Assembly: GCF_003315595.1 (NCBI RefSeq)
Contig: NZ_QNQU01000001.1
Location: forward strand, 310,001-374,000
DNA from: Pedobacter miscanthi
GTDB lineage: Bacteria > Bacteroidota > Bacteroidia > Sphingobacteriales > Sphingobacteriaceae
Length of the DNA: 64,000 bases
Reading direction: 5' to 3'
A program made the translations under genes and the position numbers. Shown here in pieces: positions 18,345-27,653 of this stretch. The notes beneath the pieces are model-generated. The model made no database searches. It saw nothing but the letters and a program-made list of their open reading frames with translations, and had not been told where the DNA came from. The first letter of the stretch is position 1. Each line of letters starts with the position of its first letter.

Positions 18345-18854
18345 ATGAAAATATTAATGGCACTATCATTCCTGCTTGGTTTTGGCTTTTATGCCAACAG
18401 TCAGGAAACAAAAACGCAGGTAAAAAACCCATATTATTCGCGTACTGATACAAAAAAGCTGAATGTTAAAAATTCGGAGTGGAAAAAGATTTTATCACCG
18501 GCCCTTTATGCAGTTGCACGCGAAGCCAATACCGAAAGGGCTTTTACAGGCAAACTATGGAATGCCAACCAAAAAGGGACTTATTATTGTGCTGTTTGTG
18601 GCAACGCATTGTTTAAGTCAGACGCAAAATTTGCAAGCGAATGTGGCTGGCCGAGTTTTTTTGAAACCTTCCGTAAGGGAAGCACCATTTACAAAACAGA
18701 TAACAGTTTGGGAATGGAACGTATAGAGGTAGAATGTGGCCGTTGTAATTCGCACCTGGGCCATATTTTCGACGACGGGCCCGCACCTACGCACAAACGT
18801 TATTGCATGAATTCGATATCTCTGGATTTTGAACCGGATGGTTTTGGAAAGTAA
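18345..18854 (+). CDS. msrB: Peptide-methionine (R)-S-oxide reductase with signal peptide
   Basis: The 169-residue protein reduces methionine-R-sulfoxide in oxidised proteins. An N-terminal hydrophobic segment (1-18, ending ANSQ) suggests export, so it would protect envelope proteins. The MsrB core has both zinc CxxC pairs (C82/C85 in CAVC, C131/C134 in CGRC), the CGWPSF motif at 100-105, HLGHIFDDGP, and the catalytic cysteine C154 in RYCMNS. A cysteine stands where some homologues have selenocysteine. It is a single gene with a hairpin after the stop. Confidence 0.95.
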   Translation: MKILMALSFLLGFGFYANSQETKTQVKNPYYSRTDTKKLNVKNSEWKKILSPALYAVAREANTERAFTGKLWNANQKGTYYCAVCGNALFKSDAKFASECGWPSFFETFRKGSTIYKTDNSLGMERIEVECGRCNSHLGHIFDDGPAPTHKRYCMNSISLDFEPDGFGK

Positions 18855-18911
18855 AAAGTCAGCTCCGGCCGGAATGGAGAGATCTTTTAACAAATTCTAA
18901 AAATATTATTT

Positions 18912-18945
18912 GCATTGTTTCTGGGAAAGCAGAAACAGTGCTTTT
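18912..18945 (+). terminator. Probable terminator after msrB
   Basis: The 12-bp stem GCATTGTTTCTG / CAGAAACAGTGC (one G-T pair) with a six-base loop is followed by a short TTTT. The weak T tract lowers certainty. Confidence 0.55.
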
Positions 18946-19060
18946 CGGTCTCAGCAGTCCTGCCCTTCGTTCCAAATCCTCGCCCTCGTGCCTCGGGCTG
19001 TGGGTTTTACACTTCGGTCAGGTTTAGATAGTAGAGCCTGTTGTGATATTTAAGTTTTTT

Positions 19061-19590
19061 AGTATAAGCTTAAGAACAGACCTTTGTTAATAAACCCGAC
19101 AGAGCGGATAGCCCACAGTAAAGTGCAACGAAACGAGGACTATTAGCGATGGCGGGGCTACAGCACCTATGAAAACAGACCGTGAATTTTCAAAAAAAAA
19201 ACCGTCATCCCGACTGAAACGGAAAAATCTATCTTTTAGCATAAGCTTAAGAACAGACCTTTGTTAATAAACCCGACAGAGCGGATAGCCCACAGTGAAG
19301 TGCAACGGAACGAGGACTATTAGCGATGGCGGGACTACAGCACCTATGAAAAACAGCCCCTGCATTTTCAAAAAAAAACCGTCATCCCGACTGAAACGGA
19401 AAAATCTATCTTTTTAGCTTAAGCTTGAGAACAGACCTTTGTTAATAAACCTGACAGAGCGGATAGCCCACAGTGAAGTGCAACGAAACGAGGACTATTA
19501 GCGATGGCGGGACTACAGCACCTATGAAAAACAGCCCCTGCATTTTCAAAAAAAAACCGTCATCCCGACTGAAACGGAAAAATCTATCTA
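19061..19590. repeat. Three tandem copies of a 177-178 base unit
   Basis: The landmark AAGCTT(A/G)AGAACAGACC recurs at 19066, 19243 and 19421, giving periods of 177 and 178. Each unit contains GAGCGGATAGCCCACAGT, ACGAGGACTATTAGCG and GGCGGG.CTACAGCACC, then an A run, then a half of the dispersed palindrome (GTCATCCCGACTGAAACG). The third unit runs into a complete palindrome. Copies differ at a few positions only, so the triplication is recent. The stretch 18946-19045 upstream contains a diverged inverted relative. No reading frame is shared by the copies. Confidence 0.85.
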
Positions 19591-19623
19591 GATAGATTTC
19601 TCGGCTGCGCTCGAAATGACGGT
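19556..19623. repeat. Dispersed palindromic element, complete copy
   Basis: Left half CCGTCATCCCGACTGAAACG and right half ending GCTCGAAATGACGG pair around the centre ATCTATCTAGATAGAT. It is a member of the family also seen complete or partial near 4262, 39938-40530, 46351, 54683, 58210, 61017 and 61119. Confidence 0.8.
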
Positions 19624-19655
19624 AAATTTGAAAAGCTGATATAAACGAAGTTTGT

Positions 19656-21026
19656 TTATTTGCTTAATTCTGCGAAATATTTATGGAATAATGGCAAAGT
19701 CTCAATTCCTTTATAATAATTATAAATATCATATTTCTCGTTCGGCGAATGTAGAGCATCGCTATCTAAACCGAAACCAAAAAGCACAGTTTTAATACCC
19801 AACACATCCTCAAACAAGGCTACAATAGGGATACTGCCACCACCACGTGTAGGGATTGCGGTTTTACCGAAACTATCTTCAATTGCTTTTTCTGCAGCCT
19901 GGTAAGCAATGCTATCGGTTGGCGTTACTACCGGCTCGCCACCATGGTGAGGGGTAACTTTAACCTTTACATTTTTAGGGGCAATGCTTTCGAAATGTTT
20001 GGTGAAAATTTCTGCAATTTCTTCCGAACTCTGGTGAGGTACCAGACGCATAGAAATTTTAGCATTTGCTTTACTTGGCAATACCGTTTTTGCACCTTCG
20101 CCAATATAACCACTCCAGATACCATTAACCTCTAAGGTTGGACGTGTACCCGTACGTTCTAAAGTAGAATAACCTTTTTCACCCCAAACTTCTTCAATAT
20201 TTAGGTCTTTTTTATATTCTTCTTCGTCATAAGGCGCAGAATTTAATGCTTTTTTCTCCTCATCAGTTAATTCTACCACTTTATCATAAAAAGCAGGAAT
20301 GGTGATGTGGTTATTTTCATCGTGCAATGAAGCAATCATTTTGCATAAAATGGTAGCAGGATTTGCCACGGCACCACCATAAACGCCAGAGTGAAGATCG
20401 CGGTTAGGACCTACCACTTCTACTTCCATATAGGCCAGGCCACGTAAACCGGTTTCGATTGACGGGTGTTCCATACTGATCATCGAGGTATCAGAAATCA
20501 ATACTACATCTGCTTTTAAACGTTCTGCATTATCTTTTACAAAAATACCGAGGTTAGCTGAGCCCACCTCCTCTTCACCTTCGATCATAAATTTAACGTT
20601 ACAGGCCAGGGTGTTGGTCTCCATCATTAATTCGAAAGCCTTAACGTGCATGTAAAACTGTCCTTTATCATCGCAGGCACCACGGGCATAAATTTTGCCA
20701 TCACGTACGGTAGGCTCGAAAGGCGGGGTATGCCAAAGTTCTAAAGGATCAGCAGGCTGAACATCATAATGGCCATATATTAACACTGTAGGTAGCGAAG
20801 CATCTATAATTTTTTCGCCGTAAACAATCGGATAACCGGCTGTTTGGCAAATTTCAACGTTATCAGCACCTGCATCTTTCAACTTCTGCGCAACATAATC
20901 AGCTGTTTTTAATACATCGCCCTTAAATTTCGGATCAGCACTAACTGATGGGAAACGTAATAACTCGAACAACTCATCTAAAAAACGCTGTTTGTGCGTT
21001 TCTACATAATTTTTAATCTCTTGCAT
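19656..21026 (-). CDS. Dipeptidase, M20 family (CNDP/PepV-like)
   Basis: The 456-residue cytosolic metallopeptidase has the co-catalytic zinc set of M20: H86-x-D88 in YGHYDVQP, the ARGACDDKG motif (115-122, bridging Asp), and EGEEEVGS at 149-156 with the general base. A dimerisation domain sits at about 200-320 and a late SDALHSPNE supplies another histidine ligand. The probable role is hydrolysis of dipeptides taken up or released in the cell. No signal peptide is seen. A Bacteroidetes -7 element lies 18 bases upstream of the ATG at 21026. Confidence 0.93.
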   Translation of the reverse strand: MQEIKNYVETHKQRFLDELFELLRFPSVSADPKFKGDVLKTADYVAQKLKDAGADNVEICQTAGYPIVYGEKIIDASLPTVLIYGHYDVQPADPLELWHTPPFEPTVRDGKIYARGACDDKGQFYMHVKAFELMMETNTLACNVKFMIEGEEEVGSANLGIFVKDNAERLKADVVLISDTSMISMEHPSIETGLRGLAYMEVEVVGPNRDLHSGVYGGAVANPATILCKMIASLHDENNHITIPAFYDKVVELTDEEKKALNSAPYDEEEYKKDLNIEEVWGEKGYSTLERTGTRPTLEVNGIWSGYIGEGAKTVLPSKANAKISMRLVPHQSSEEIAEIFTKHFESIAPKNVKVKVTPHHGGEPVVTPTDSIAYQAAEKAIEDSFGKTAIPTRGGGSIPIVALFEDVLGIKTVLFGFGLDSDALHSPNEKYDIYNYYKGIETLPLFHKYFAELSK

Positions 21027-21043
21027 AACAAAATGAATTTGGA

Positions 21044-21051
21044 CAAATATA
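21044..21051 (-). promoter_or_regulatory. Probable -7 promoter element of the dipeptidase gene
   Basis: TATATTTG on the minus strand lies 18 bases before the start codon. No TTG is visible at the expected upstream distance, so the -33 part is weak. The rest of the 21027-21328 gap is AT-rich and without a gene. Confidence 0.45.
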
Positions 21052-21328
21052 GGTTTTACCAGATAAACGGCACAGTAAGGAACCTTTAATTATGCCTGCA
21101 TTAATGTAAAATCTTATTTAATGCTCCATGGTTTACAGGCTTAGTCAGGAAATTTAAGCTTTTGATAACTTACAATATTTCAGAATTTTAAAATACGTCT
21201 GTTAACATATACAAAAAATGGTTTACTGTTTGTAAAAAAGAAAATTGTTGCCATTAATTGTATTTACTTTTTTTGTAAATTGCGCCATTAACAGATATCC
21301 TTAAATCCTGTACGAAAGAATTTTAACA

Positions 21329-22303
21329 ATGAAGTTTAGCGCAAAAGTATTTTTATCTCTGCTGCTGCTTCTATGTGTCTGCAACGCTTCTTTTGCCCAA
21401 ACTCAAAATCCTACACGTGTAAGCTGCCCTGATGCTGCACAATATTATGCCAAAGACAGTATTAACATTGTAACTTTTGGGGCCAGTACGGTAGAAGGTG
21501 TTAAAGGATTGAGCTTCCAACCTTTACTTCAGAACAACTTTTTAAACTGTTATACCAATAAAATAATAGATATCACCAATCATGGTATTGGAGGGCAGAC
21601 CACTTTTCAGGGCTTATTGAGGATTGATAAAGCGATAGCAAACAGAACCGGTTTTATTGTAATTGATATGGGCATTAACGATGCCCAGGCCATTGCATCA
21701 GGCAAGGGAAGTGTAGCTGAAACAGTTGCCAATATGAGGGTATTTATAAACGCCAGTTTAAAACTAAAATTAGTACCTATTCTATGTACGCTGCAGTTTG
21801 TTGATGACAGAAATAATAAAACCCTGATTCCCGTAAACACAAATATTAGAGCTATTAATACTGAATACAGGAAATTAGCTGCCGAATATAAAATTTATCT
21901 AGCTGATGTTAATGCAGCCATGAGACGCGACTTCACTTTATATCAAGATTCGTACCACCCGAATGCCAGAGGGTATAGATTAGTGAGCTATGTAATTTTT
22001 GATGCCATTAACAAAGCTATTTTTGATAAATTCCTGAAGTTTACCGTTACACAAAATTATCCTAATCCCGCTGCCATGCAAACGTTTATCGATGTGGTTT
22101 TGCCGGAAACGGATAAAATCAACATCCAGATCTACGATTTAATGGGCAGGCTGGTTAAAACTGTGGTAAATGAATACCTGAATACAGGAAAACATACCCT
22201 CGAGATCAACACCTCTGCTTTTGTGCCCGGCATTTATTTCTTTAAAGTTTCTTCCGACTCCGGCCAGTATAACAGCACTAAAAAGTTTATTGTATCAAGG
22301 TAA
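21329..22303 (+). CDS. SGNH/GDSL hydrolase exported through the type IX secretion system
   Basis: The 324-residue protein has a signal peptide (hydrophobic 8-19, cleavage near SFAQ). The SGNH hydrolase blocks follow: S53 in FGASTVEG, glycine in GIGGQTT, asparagine in DMGINDAQ, and DSYHPNARGY with the catalytic histidine. Residues about 240-324 form a T9SS type A sorting domain (NYPNPA..., IYDLMGRLVK, ...GIYFFKV, ending KFIVSR), which directs secretion across the outer membrane. The substrate is an ester or acetylated sugar of unknown nature. The AT-rich leader starts about 300 bases from the divergent dipeptidase gene. Confidence 0.92.
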   Translation: MKFSAKVFLSLLLLLCVCNASFAQTQNPTRVSCPDAAQYYAKDSINIVTFGASTVEGVKGLSFQPLLQNNFLNCYTNKIIDITNHGIGGQTTFQGLLRIDKAIANRTGFIVIDMGINDAQAIASGKGSVAETVANMRVFINASLKLKLVPILCTLQFVDDRNNKTLIPVNTNIRAINTEYRKLAAEYKIYLADVNAAMRRDFTLYQDSYHPNARGYRLVSYVIFDAINKAIFDKFLKFTVTQNYPNPAAMQTFIDVVLPETDKINIQIYDLMGRLVKTVVNEYLNTGKHTLEINTSAFVPGIYFFKVSSDSGQYNSTKKFIVSR

Positions 22304-22358
22304 CAAAAGCATTAAATATTAGTCAGATATTTGATTGATACGTTTAATACCTTTGATT

Positions 22359-22907
22359 ATGTCATCCGATACATTCTTCACCAACCAAACCGTTGATCTT
22401 GATCAGCTTCCCAGATATGAGGAAATTTCGCTGAAACAGCCACATCCCAGTTACTGGAAAATCATTTGCATCAACATGGTGATCTTTTTCGTGGTACTCG
22501 GCATCGGTACCGGCTTAATTTTATTTTTTGTTGACGAAATAAGGCTAAATGCAGTCTGGATTGTTCCGCTATACTTCATCCTGGCGGTTATATTATTTTT
22601 GATTTACAGGTTAAGTTTCAAAAAGCGCGGGTATGCGGTACGTACACATGATGTAATTTATAAAAGCGGGATTATTGCCGAATCAACCACAATTGTACCT
22701 TTAAACAGGATACAACATATTGAACTGAATGAAGGCATTTTTTCGAGGATATTTAAATTAGGTTCCTTACAGGTATTTACCGCAGGTGGCCAAAGCGGAC
22801 ATATCCACATATCAGGTATTGCTATTAATGAAGCAAAAAGCATCAGGGATTTATTGCTGAAAAAACTGGATCTGCTCGAAAATCCGGCCACTGAAACTGA
22901 AGCATAA
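22359..22907 (+). CDS. Bacterial PH-domain membrane protein (YdbS-like)
   Basis: The 182-residue protein begins at ATG 22359 (MSSDTFFTNQ). An in-frame TTG 24 bases upstream was not chosen. Two transmembrane helices (about 40-62 and 68-88) are followed by one bacterial PH domain (bPH2): RTHDVIYKSGIIAESTTIVPLNRIQHIELN...SLQVFTAGGQSGHI. The same paired arrangement as YdbS/YdbT of Bacillus is seen here. The role is unknown; protection against some bacteriocins has been reported for the Bacillus genes. Its TAA overlaps the ATG of the next gene by one base, so the two are translationally coupled. Confidence 0.87.
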   Translation: MSSDTFFTNQTVDLDQLPRYEEISLKQPHPSYWKIICINMVIFFVVLGIGTGLILFFVDEIRLNAVWIVPLYFILAVILFLIYRLSFKKRGYAVRTHDVIYKSGIIAESTTIVPLNRIQHIELNEGIFSRIFKLGSLQVFTAGGQSGHIHISGIAINEAKSIRDLLLKKLDLLENPATETEA

Positions 22908-24412
22908 TGGAGAACGATTTTAGTAAACCTCAGCGCGAATCGGCATTTGGCATTATCGTAATGGGTGCCCACACCATGTTAAAAATTGGCAAAGCCACAT
23001 TTTTTCTATTCCTGATAGCCTTTGTAAAGATGTCGGGCACATCTTTTACCTACCTCATACTGGGCATTTCAGCTATCATGATATTCAGTTTTATATTTGC
23101 CTATTTATGGTACCTGAAATTTACATTTTTCCTGGATAAAGAAAAGCAGGAGTTTGTGGTAAATAAAGGGATATTTAACCGCGACCAGGTAATTATCCAA
23201 CTCGATAAAATCCAGCAGGTGAACATCAACCAGAATATCCTGCAAAAAATTATCGGTGTTTATGGTTTAAAGATCGATACCGCAGGTGCGCACGGCGAAG
23301 AGGTAAGCATAAAGGCAATTGACGAAACCTCTGCCTATAATCTTAAAGAACACCTATTACACAGAAAAACCGAGGTTGAAGCAGAATCGGAGAATGAACA
23401 AGAAAATTATGCAATTGAAGAAGTTTCATTTTTAAGAATAAGCAACTGGACTTTATTTAAAGTTGGGTTAACCTCTAATTATGGACAGAGTTTAGCGTTA
23501 CTGGTTGCATTTTTTTATACGGTAGTTTATGAAGGCAGGCAATTGCTTGATGCTTTTAAAATTAACAAAGATGAAATTCAGAGTACGGTAACCGGTATGC
23601 TTACCATTGTTACCGTTTTTATATTAATTGCATGCCTTTTAGTTGTTTTACTGTTAATTAACCTGGTTAGAACCTTTTATAAGTATTTCGAGCTCGAAAT
23701 TAGTGAGCATAAAAATGCATTATTGCTCTCTTCGGGTTTAATTGCCAAAAAAAATACATTGATTAGTCCAAATAAAGTACAGATTACCAGATACAGTCAG
23801 AATTATTTCCAAAAGAAAATGAATATGCTGAATATGAGTTTACGGCAGGCTCATTTTGGACAAAGTAAAAAAGGACAGGAAATGCAGGGAAACATCCTCG
23901 AAATTCCTGGCTGTAATCCTGATGAGCGCGATGAACTGCTAAAAATGATACTGGGTAAAGAAATCTTAAAAGGCAAAACTTTTATCCCCGACTGGCGCTT
24001 TTTAAACCTGCCTGTATTTTTTAAACTGGTTTTGCCCGCAGCCGTTTTTTTGATTTCTGCTTTTAATATCCCGGAGTTGAAGCCTTTTATCGGTATTGTT
24101 ATCCCCTATTTTTTAATCGGGCTATTTATGATATACATCAGTTACAGGAGGCACCGCATTTCGGTAAATCAGGATTTTATCATTAAAAAAAGTGGAATAT
24201 GGGATGTTTCGCATGAGATTGTGCAGCCTAATAAAATCCAGGCCATTACCACTTTTCAATATCCGTGGCATAAGGGGGTTGATGTAGGCCATCTTTCTCT
24301 GCATACTGCTGCCGGACAGATTCATTTTAAGTATGGAAATTATACAGAAATTAAAAAACTGGTCAATTATTGGCTGTACCAGGTAGAAAGCGGGAACAAA
24401 GATTGGATGTAA
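22907..24412 (+). CDS. Bacterial PH-domain membrane protein with three bPH2 modules (YdbT-like)
   Basis: The 501-residue protein is the larger partner of the preceding gene. Three pairs of transmembrane helices (about 20-75, 195-260 and 370-405) are each followed by a bPH2 domain. The domains carry the recurring pattern 'G(I/L)..(R/K)...I...KIQ.(I/V)': NKGIFNRDQVIIQLDKIQQV, SSGLIAKKNTLISPNKVQIT and KSGIWDVSHEIVQPNKIQAI. The probable complex is YdbS-YdbT in the inner membrane with the domains on the cytosolic face. The start overlaps the stop of the upstream gene by one base. Confidence 0.88.
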   Translation: MENDFSKPQRESAFGIIVMGAHTMLKIGKATFFLFLIAFVKMSGTSFTYLILGISAIMIFSFIFAYLWYLKFTFFLDKEKQEFVVNKGIFNRDQVIIQLDKIQQVNINQNILQKIIGVYGLKIDTAGAHGEEVSIKAIDETSAYNLKEHLLHRKTEVEAESENEQENYAIEEVSFLRISNWTLFKVGLTSNYGQSLALLVAFFYTVVYEGRQLLDAFKINKDEIQSTVTGMLTIVTVFILIACLLVVLLLINLVRTFYKYFELEISEHKNALLLSSGLIAKKNTLISPNKVQITRYSQNYFQKKMNMLNMSLRQAHFGQSKKGQEMQGNILEIPGCNPDERDELLKMILGKEILKGKTFIPDWRFLNLPVFFKLVLPAAVFLISAFNIPELKPFIGIVIPYFLIGLFMIYISYRRHRISVNQDFIIKKSGIWDVSHEIVQPNKIQAITTFQYPWHKGVDVGHLSLHTAAGQIHFKYGNYTEIKKLVNYWLYQVESGNKDWM

Positions 24413-24466
24413 TGACGTTAGAAGATTTTTGAGGTGGAAGGCAGAAGGAGAAAGCCTTTATGCCAT

Positions 24467-24492
24467 AATGGTTCGCGTCTCCACGAACCATT
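24467..24492. repeat. Short hairpin in the convergent gap
   Basis: AATGGTTCG / CGAACCATT with an 8-base loop lies between convergent genes. There is no clear T tract on either side, so a terminator role is unproven. A related half, CGCCACGAACCATT, appears at 25173-25186. Confidence 0.5.
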
Positions 24493-24534
24493 TATACAAT
24501 ACTGAACTATATTAATTCTTTTTAACAGGTAAAC

Positions 24535-24858
24535 CTAAAGCATCATAATCCCTTTGATGTTTCCTGCCTGCTTGTAAACAGCAATTACCTCATCAGCATT
24601 TTGCACTTGCTTTTTTACCGTAATCGAAACATATTTTCCTGTTTTTGAAGATTGCTCAATAAACTCATCCTGAGGTAAAATAGCACGTAAGTCTTGTATT
24701 TTATCTAAGCCACCAGTAACGATAAATTTAAAATTGTAAACACCCGGAAATTTTTCAACACTTTCCAGTTTCTCTTTTAAATTTACATAAATATCTGTGT
24801 TAGCCCCCTCTGGGATATCGGTAAGCTCAATTTCCGTTTTTATTTTTTTCTCTTCCAT
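24535..24858 (-). CDS. DUF493 family protein (YbeD-like)
   Basis: The 107-residue cytosolic protein has a ferredoxin-like ACT-type fold pattern: EKLESVEKFPGVYNFKFIVTG near the middle, then SSKTGKYVSITVKKQVQNADEVIAVYKQ, and a final small hydrophobic tail GNIKGIMML. This is the DUF493/YbeD layout, whose function is unsettled. It is a single gene in convergent orientation with the PH-domain pair. Confidence 0.85.
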   Translation of the reverse strand: MEEKKIKTEIELTDIPEGANTDIYVNLKEKLESVEKFPGVYNFKFIVTGGLDKIQDLRAILPQDEFIEQSSKTGKYVSITVKKQVQNADEVIAVYKQAGNIKGIMML

Positions 24859-25221
24859 GATTAAACAATATCAAATTCTATACCTAAACCATTAAAGTGT
24901 AATTCTGACAGCATACTGCATTTATTTAACCTAAAATCCGGCCATTTTGATATTTTGAGGCATGGGTTTGTAAACCCTTAATAGCAGCACAAAAACAACC
25001 TGCCTAAACCTTGGCGAAGCGGATACCGGCCCAGAGCATAAGGCCTGCAGGCGCCCGCTTGAACGAACGGGCAGGTATAAGCAAAGCAAAGGACTAACGA
25101 TGCCAATAAAACACAGGTTTGCCTTTCCGCAAAATCAATCAAATAAAATTTACTTTATCGCCATGTTTCTTGTCGCCACGAACCATTATTATAAACAACA
25201 ACATATATAATTACCAACACC
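24859..25221. other. Gene-free spacer with a diverged repeat
   Basis: I see no gene here. About 24985-25100 holds words such as GAAGCGGATACC, GCCCGCTTG/CGGGCAGG and AAAGGACTAACGATGCC. These resemble a diverged relative of the 177-base unit at 19061 (AGAGCGGATAGCCC, ACGAGGACTATTAGCGATGG). The end of the stretch belongs to the helicase promoter. Confidence 0.5.
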
Positions 25222-25254
25222 TTTGGCAAAAAGCCCCAATAATTGTTATTTTTG
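25222..25254 (+). promoter_or_regulatory. Promoter of the UvrD/PcrA helicase gene
   Basis: TTTG (25222-25225) and TATTTTTG (25247-25254) stand 21 bases apart, as expected for the Bacteroidetes housekeeping sigma factor. Transcription would begin near 25260. That excludes the more upstream in-frame TTG at 25243 and supports initiation at TTG 25279. Confidence 0.6.
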
Positions 25255-25278
25255 AACCTCAAAAAAACAGGAGCCGAT

Positions 25279-27582
25279 TTGGATTATTTAGAAGGATTAA
25301 ACCCACAACAAAGAGCAGCAGTAGAGAACACAAAAGGACCGGTAATGATTGTTGCGGGTGCAGGTTCGGGCAAAACCAGGGTAATTACATTTCGTGTGGC
25401 CCACCTGATCCAAACCGGTACCGATCCATTTAACATTCTGGTTTTAACCTTTACCAACAAAGCGAGTAAGGATATGCGCGAGCGTATTAGTAAAGTGGTT
25501 GGCGCTGAGGCTAAAAACATCTGGATGGGTACTTTTCACTCTGTTTTTGCGAAAATTTTACGTGTTGAGGCCGAAAAAATAGGTTATCCGAACAATTTTA
25601 CCATTTACGATACGGATGACAGCAAAAGCGTGTTACGTGCCATTTTAAAAGAAATGCAGCTTGACGATAAGCTTTATGCGGTTAATTTCGTTTTCGGCAG
25701 GATTTCATCAGCAAAAAACAACTTAATTTCCTGGGGAGAATACCAATCTAACGATCAGATTCAGGCAGAAGATATCCAAAATAAACGTCCGCTTATTGGC
25801 CAGATTTATGAACAATACGCCAAACGTTGTTTTAGGGCCGGTGCAATGGATTTCGACGATTTATTGTTCAAAACCAATATATTACTGAAAGAACACCCTG
25901 ATGTTTTAAATAAATACCAGCAGAAATTCAGGTACCTGATGGTGGATGAGTATCAGGATACCAACTTTTCGCAATATACCATTGTGAAAAAACTGGCTGC
26001 CGCTTATCAGAACATCTGTGTAGTGGGCGATGATGCACAAAGTATTTATGCATTCCGTGGGGCAAATATCCAGAATATCCTGAATTTCGAGCGCGATTAT
26101 CCTGATTTAAAGGTTTATAAATTAGAACAGAATTACCGTTCTACCCAGAATATTGTTGATGCAGCCAGCAGTATTATTGCCAACAATAAAAACCAGCTGG
26201 AGAAAAATGTATTTTCTGAAAATGATCCGGGCGACAGGATCAAAGTTTCGCGTGCTTTTACCGATAACGAGGAAGGTAAACTGGTTGCCGAATCCATTAT
26301 CCAGGAGCGCAGCTTAAAAGGTTATACCTATCACGATTTTGCCATCCTTTACCGTACCAATGCCCAAAGCAGGGCAATGGAGGAAGGCTTGCGCAAACTG
26401 AATATCCCATATAAAATTTATGGTGGTACATCATTCTATCAGCGTAAAGAGATTAAAGATTTAATTGCTTACTTCCGTTTAACCTTTAATCCGAAAGATG
26501 AGGAGGCTATTAAACGCGTAATCAATTACCCAAAACGCGGTATCGGCGATACTTCTATAGATAAAATTATTGTTGCGGCAGATCAGCATAACCTTACCAT
26601 GTGGGATGTGATTTCGAACGCACACCAGTATGTTGACGGACGTTTGGCCAATCAGCTGAATGATTTTGCCATGATGGTGCAAAGTTTTCAGGCGGAAGCG
26701 AAAAAACTTGATGCTTACGACTCTGCTTTGTTTATTGCACAGCACACCGGTATTTTAAAAGAACTTTACACGGATGATAGCGTTGAAGGTCGTGCCCGCT
26801 ACGAAAATATCCAGGAATTATTAAACGGTATTAAGGAATTTGCCGAGCGTGAGGATATAGAGGAAAAAGGTCTTGATATTTTTATGCAGGATGTTGCCCT
26901 GTTAACCAATGATGATAAAGACGGCGATAAAAATAAAGATACCGTTTCGTTAATGACGATTCACTCTGCCAAAGGTTTGGAGTTTAAAAATGTATTTATT
27001 GTTGGTTTGGAAGAAAATCTTTTTCCATCTCAAATGTCGGTTAACTCACGCTCCGATCTGGAAGAAGAACGCCGTTTGTTTTATGTGGCCATTACACGTG
27101 CTGAGATTAAGTTAACCATCACCTATGCCACTTCGCGCTACCGTTGGGGAACACTAACTAATTGTGAACCAAGCCGTTTCATTAACGAAATTAATCCTAA
27201 GTTTTTAGAACTGGATGTTAAACCTGCCAAATCGAATTCGTTTGATGGTAATTTTGATGATGAGCGCAAAACCTGGACTTCACAACCACGCGATTTCTTC
27301 AGTAAACCAAAACCTGCTGCAGGCGCTACAGCCTCTGCCCCACCGGCGCGACCTAATACCACAACTTTATTGGCAAAGGCACATATACCAACGCCTGGTT
27401 TTACCCCATCGCAACCGCATGAATTCCAAGGCGGTATGGAAGTAGAACACGAAAAATTCGGCTTCGGAAAAATCATCAGTTTAGAAGGAACATTACCAGA
27501 TGTGAAAGCAACAGTATTTTTCCAGGGATTGGGCAACAAACAGTTATTGCTAAAATTTGCGAAACTGATGATTGTAAAATAA
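25279..27582 (+). CDS. UvrD/PcrA-type superfamily I DNA helicase
   Basis: The 767-residue ATP-dependent 3'-5' helicase is probably involved in repair and clearing of replication obstacles. Visible motifs are Q-motif LNPQQRAAV (7-15), Walker A GAGSGKT (27-33), motif Ia LTFTNKAS, motif II DEYQDTN, motif III GDDAQSIYAFRGA, motif IV LEQNYRS, and late MTIHSAKGLEFKNVF and VAITRAE. The C-terminal end, about 700-767, has a GMEVEHEKFGFGKIISLEG Tudor-like segment typical of PcrA. The start is a TTG giving (M)DYLEGLNPQQ; no ATG lies nearby in frame. A large hairpin follows the stop. Confidence 0.93.
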   Translation: MDYLEGLNPQQRAAVENTKGPVMIVAGAGSGKTRVITFRVAHLIQTGTDPFNILVLTFTNKASKDMRERISKVVGAEAKNIWMGTFHSVFAKILRVEAEKIGYPNNFTIYDTDDSKSVLRAILKEMQLDDKLYAVNFVFGRISSAKNNLISWGEYQSNDQIQAEDIQNKRPLIGQIYEQYAKRCFRAGAMDFDDLLFKTNILLKEHPDVLNKYQQKFRYLMVDEYQDTNFSQYTIVKKLAAAYQNICVVGDDAQSIYAFRGANIQNILNFERDYPDLKVYKLEQNYRSTQNIVDAASSIIANNKNQLEKNVFSENDPGDRIKVSRAFTDNEEGKLVAESIIQERSLKGYTYHDFAILYRTNAQSRAMEEGLRKLNIPYKIYGGTSFYQRKEIKDLIAYFRLTFNPKDEEAIKRVINYPKRGIGDTSIDKIIVAADQHNLTMWDVISNAHQYVDGRLANQLNDFAMMVQSFQAEAKKLDAYDSALFIAQHTGILKELYTDDSVEGRARYENIQELLNGIKEFAEREDIEEKGLDIFMQDVALLTNDDKDGDKNKDTVSLMTIHSAKGLEFKNVFIVGLEENLFPSQMSVNSRSDLEEERRLFYVAITRAEIKLTITYATSRYRWGTLTNCEPSRFINEINPKFLELDVKPAKSNSFDGNFDDERKTWTSQPRDFFSKPKPAAGATASAPPARPNTTTLLAKAHIPTPGFTPSQPHEFQGGMEVEHEKFGFGKIISLEGTLPDVKATVFFQGLGNKQLLLKFAKLMIVK

Positions 27583-27590
27583 TTCTCTTT

Positions 27591-27653
27591 ACCACAAAGC
27601 ACCAAATCACGAAAAACATTGCTTTATACTTTGTGTTTTTGTGCCTTTGTGGT
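27591..27653. repeat. Long imperfect hairpin between helicase and smc genes
   Basis: ACCACAAAGCAC... pairs with ...GTGCCTTTGTGGT, extended inward by CACAAA/TTTGTG-like stretches. Outer stem pairing is near perfect. It may act as a transcription barrier or RNA stabiliser, since no long T tract follows. Confidence 0.6.

Noticed and set aside
19061-19590. Tandem repeat considered as a CRISPR array
   Set aside because: Units are 177-178 bases with no alternation of short repeats and unique spacers, and there are no cas genes.
27138-27605. 155-codon minus-strand frame opposite the helicase C-terminus
   Set aside because: Antisense shadow of a strongly supported gene, with no recognisable domain.
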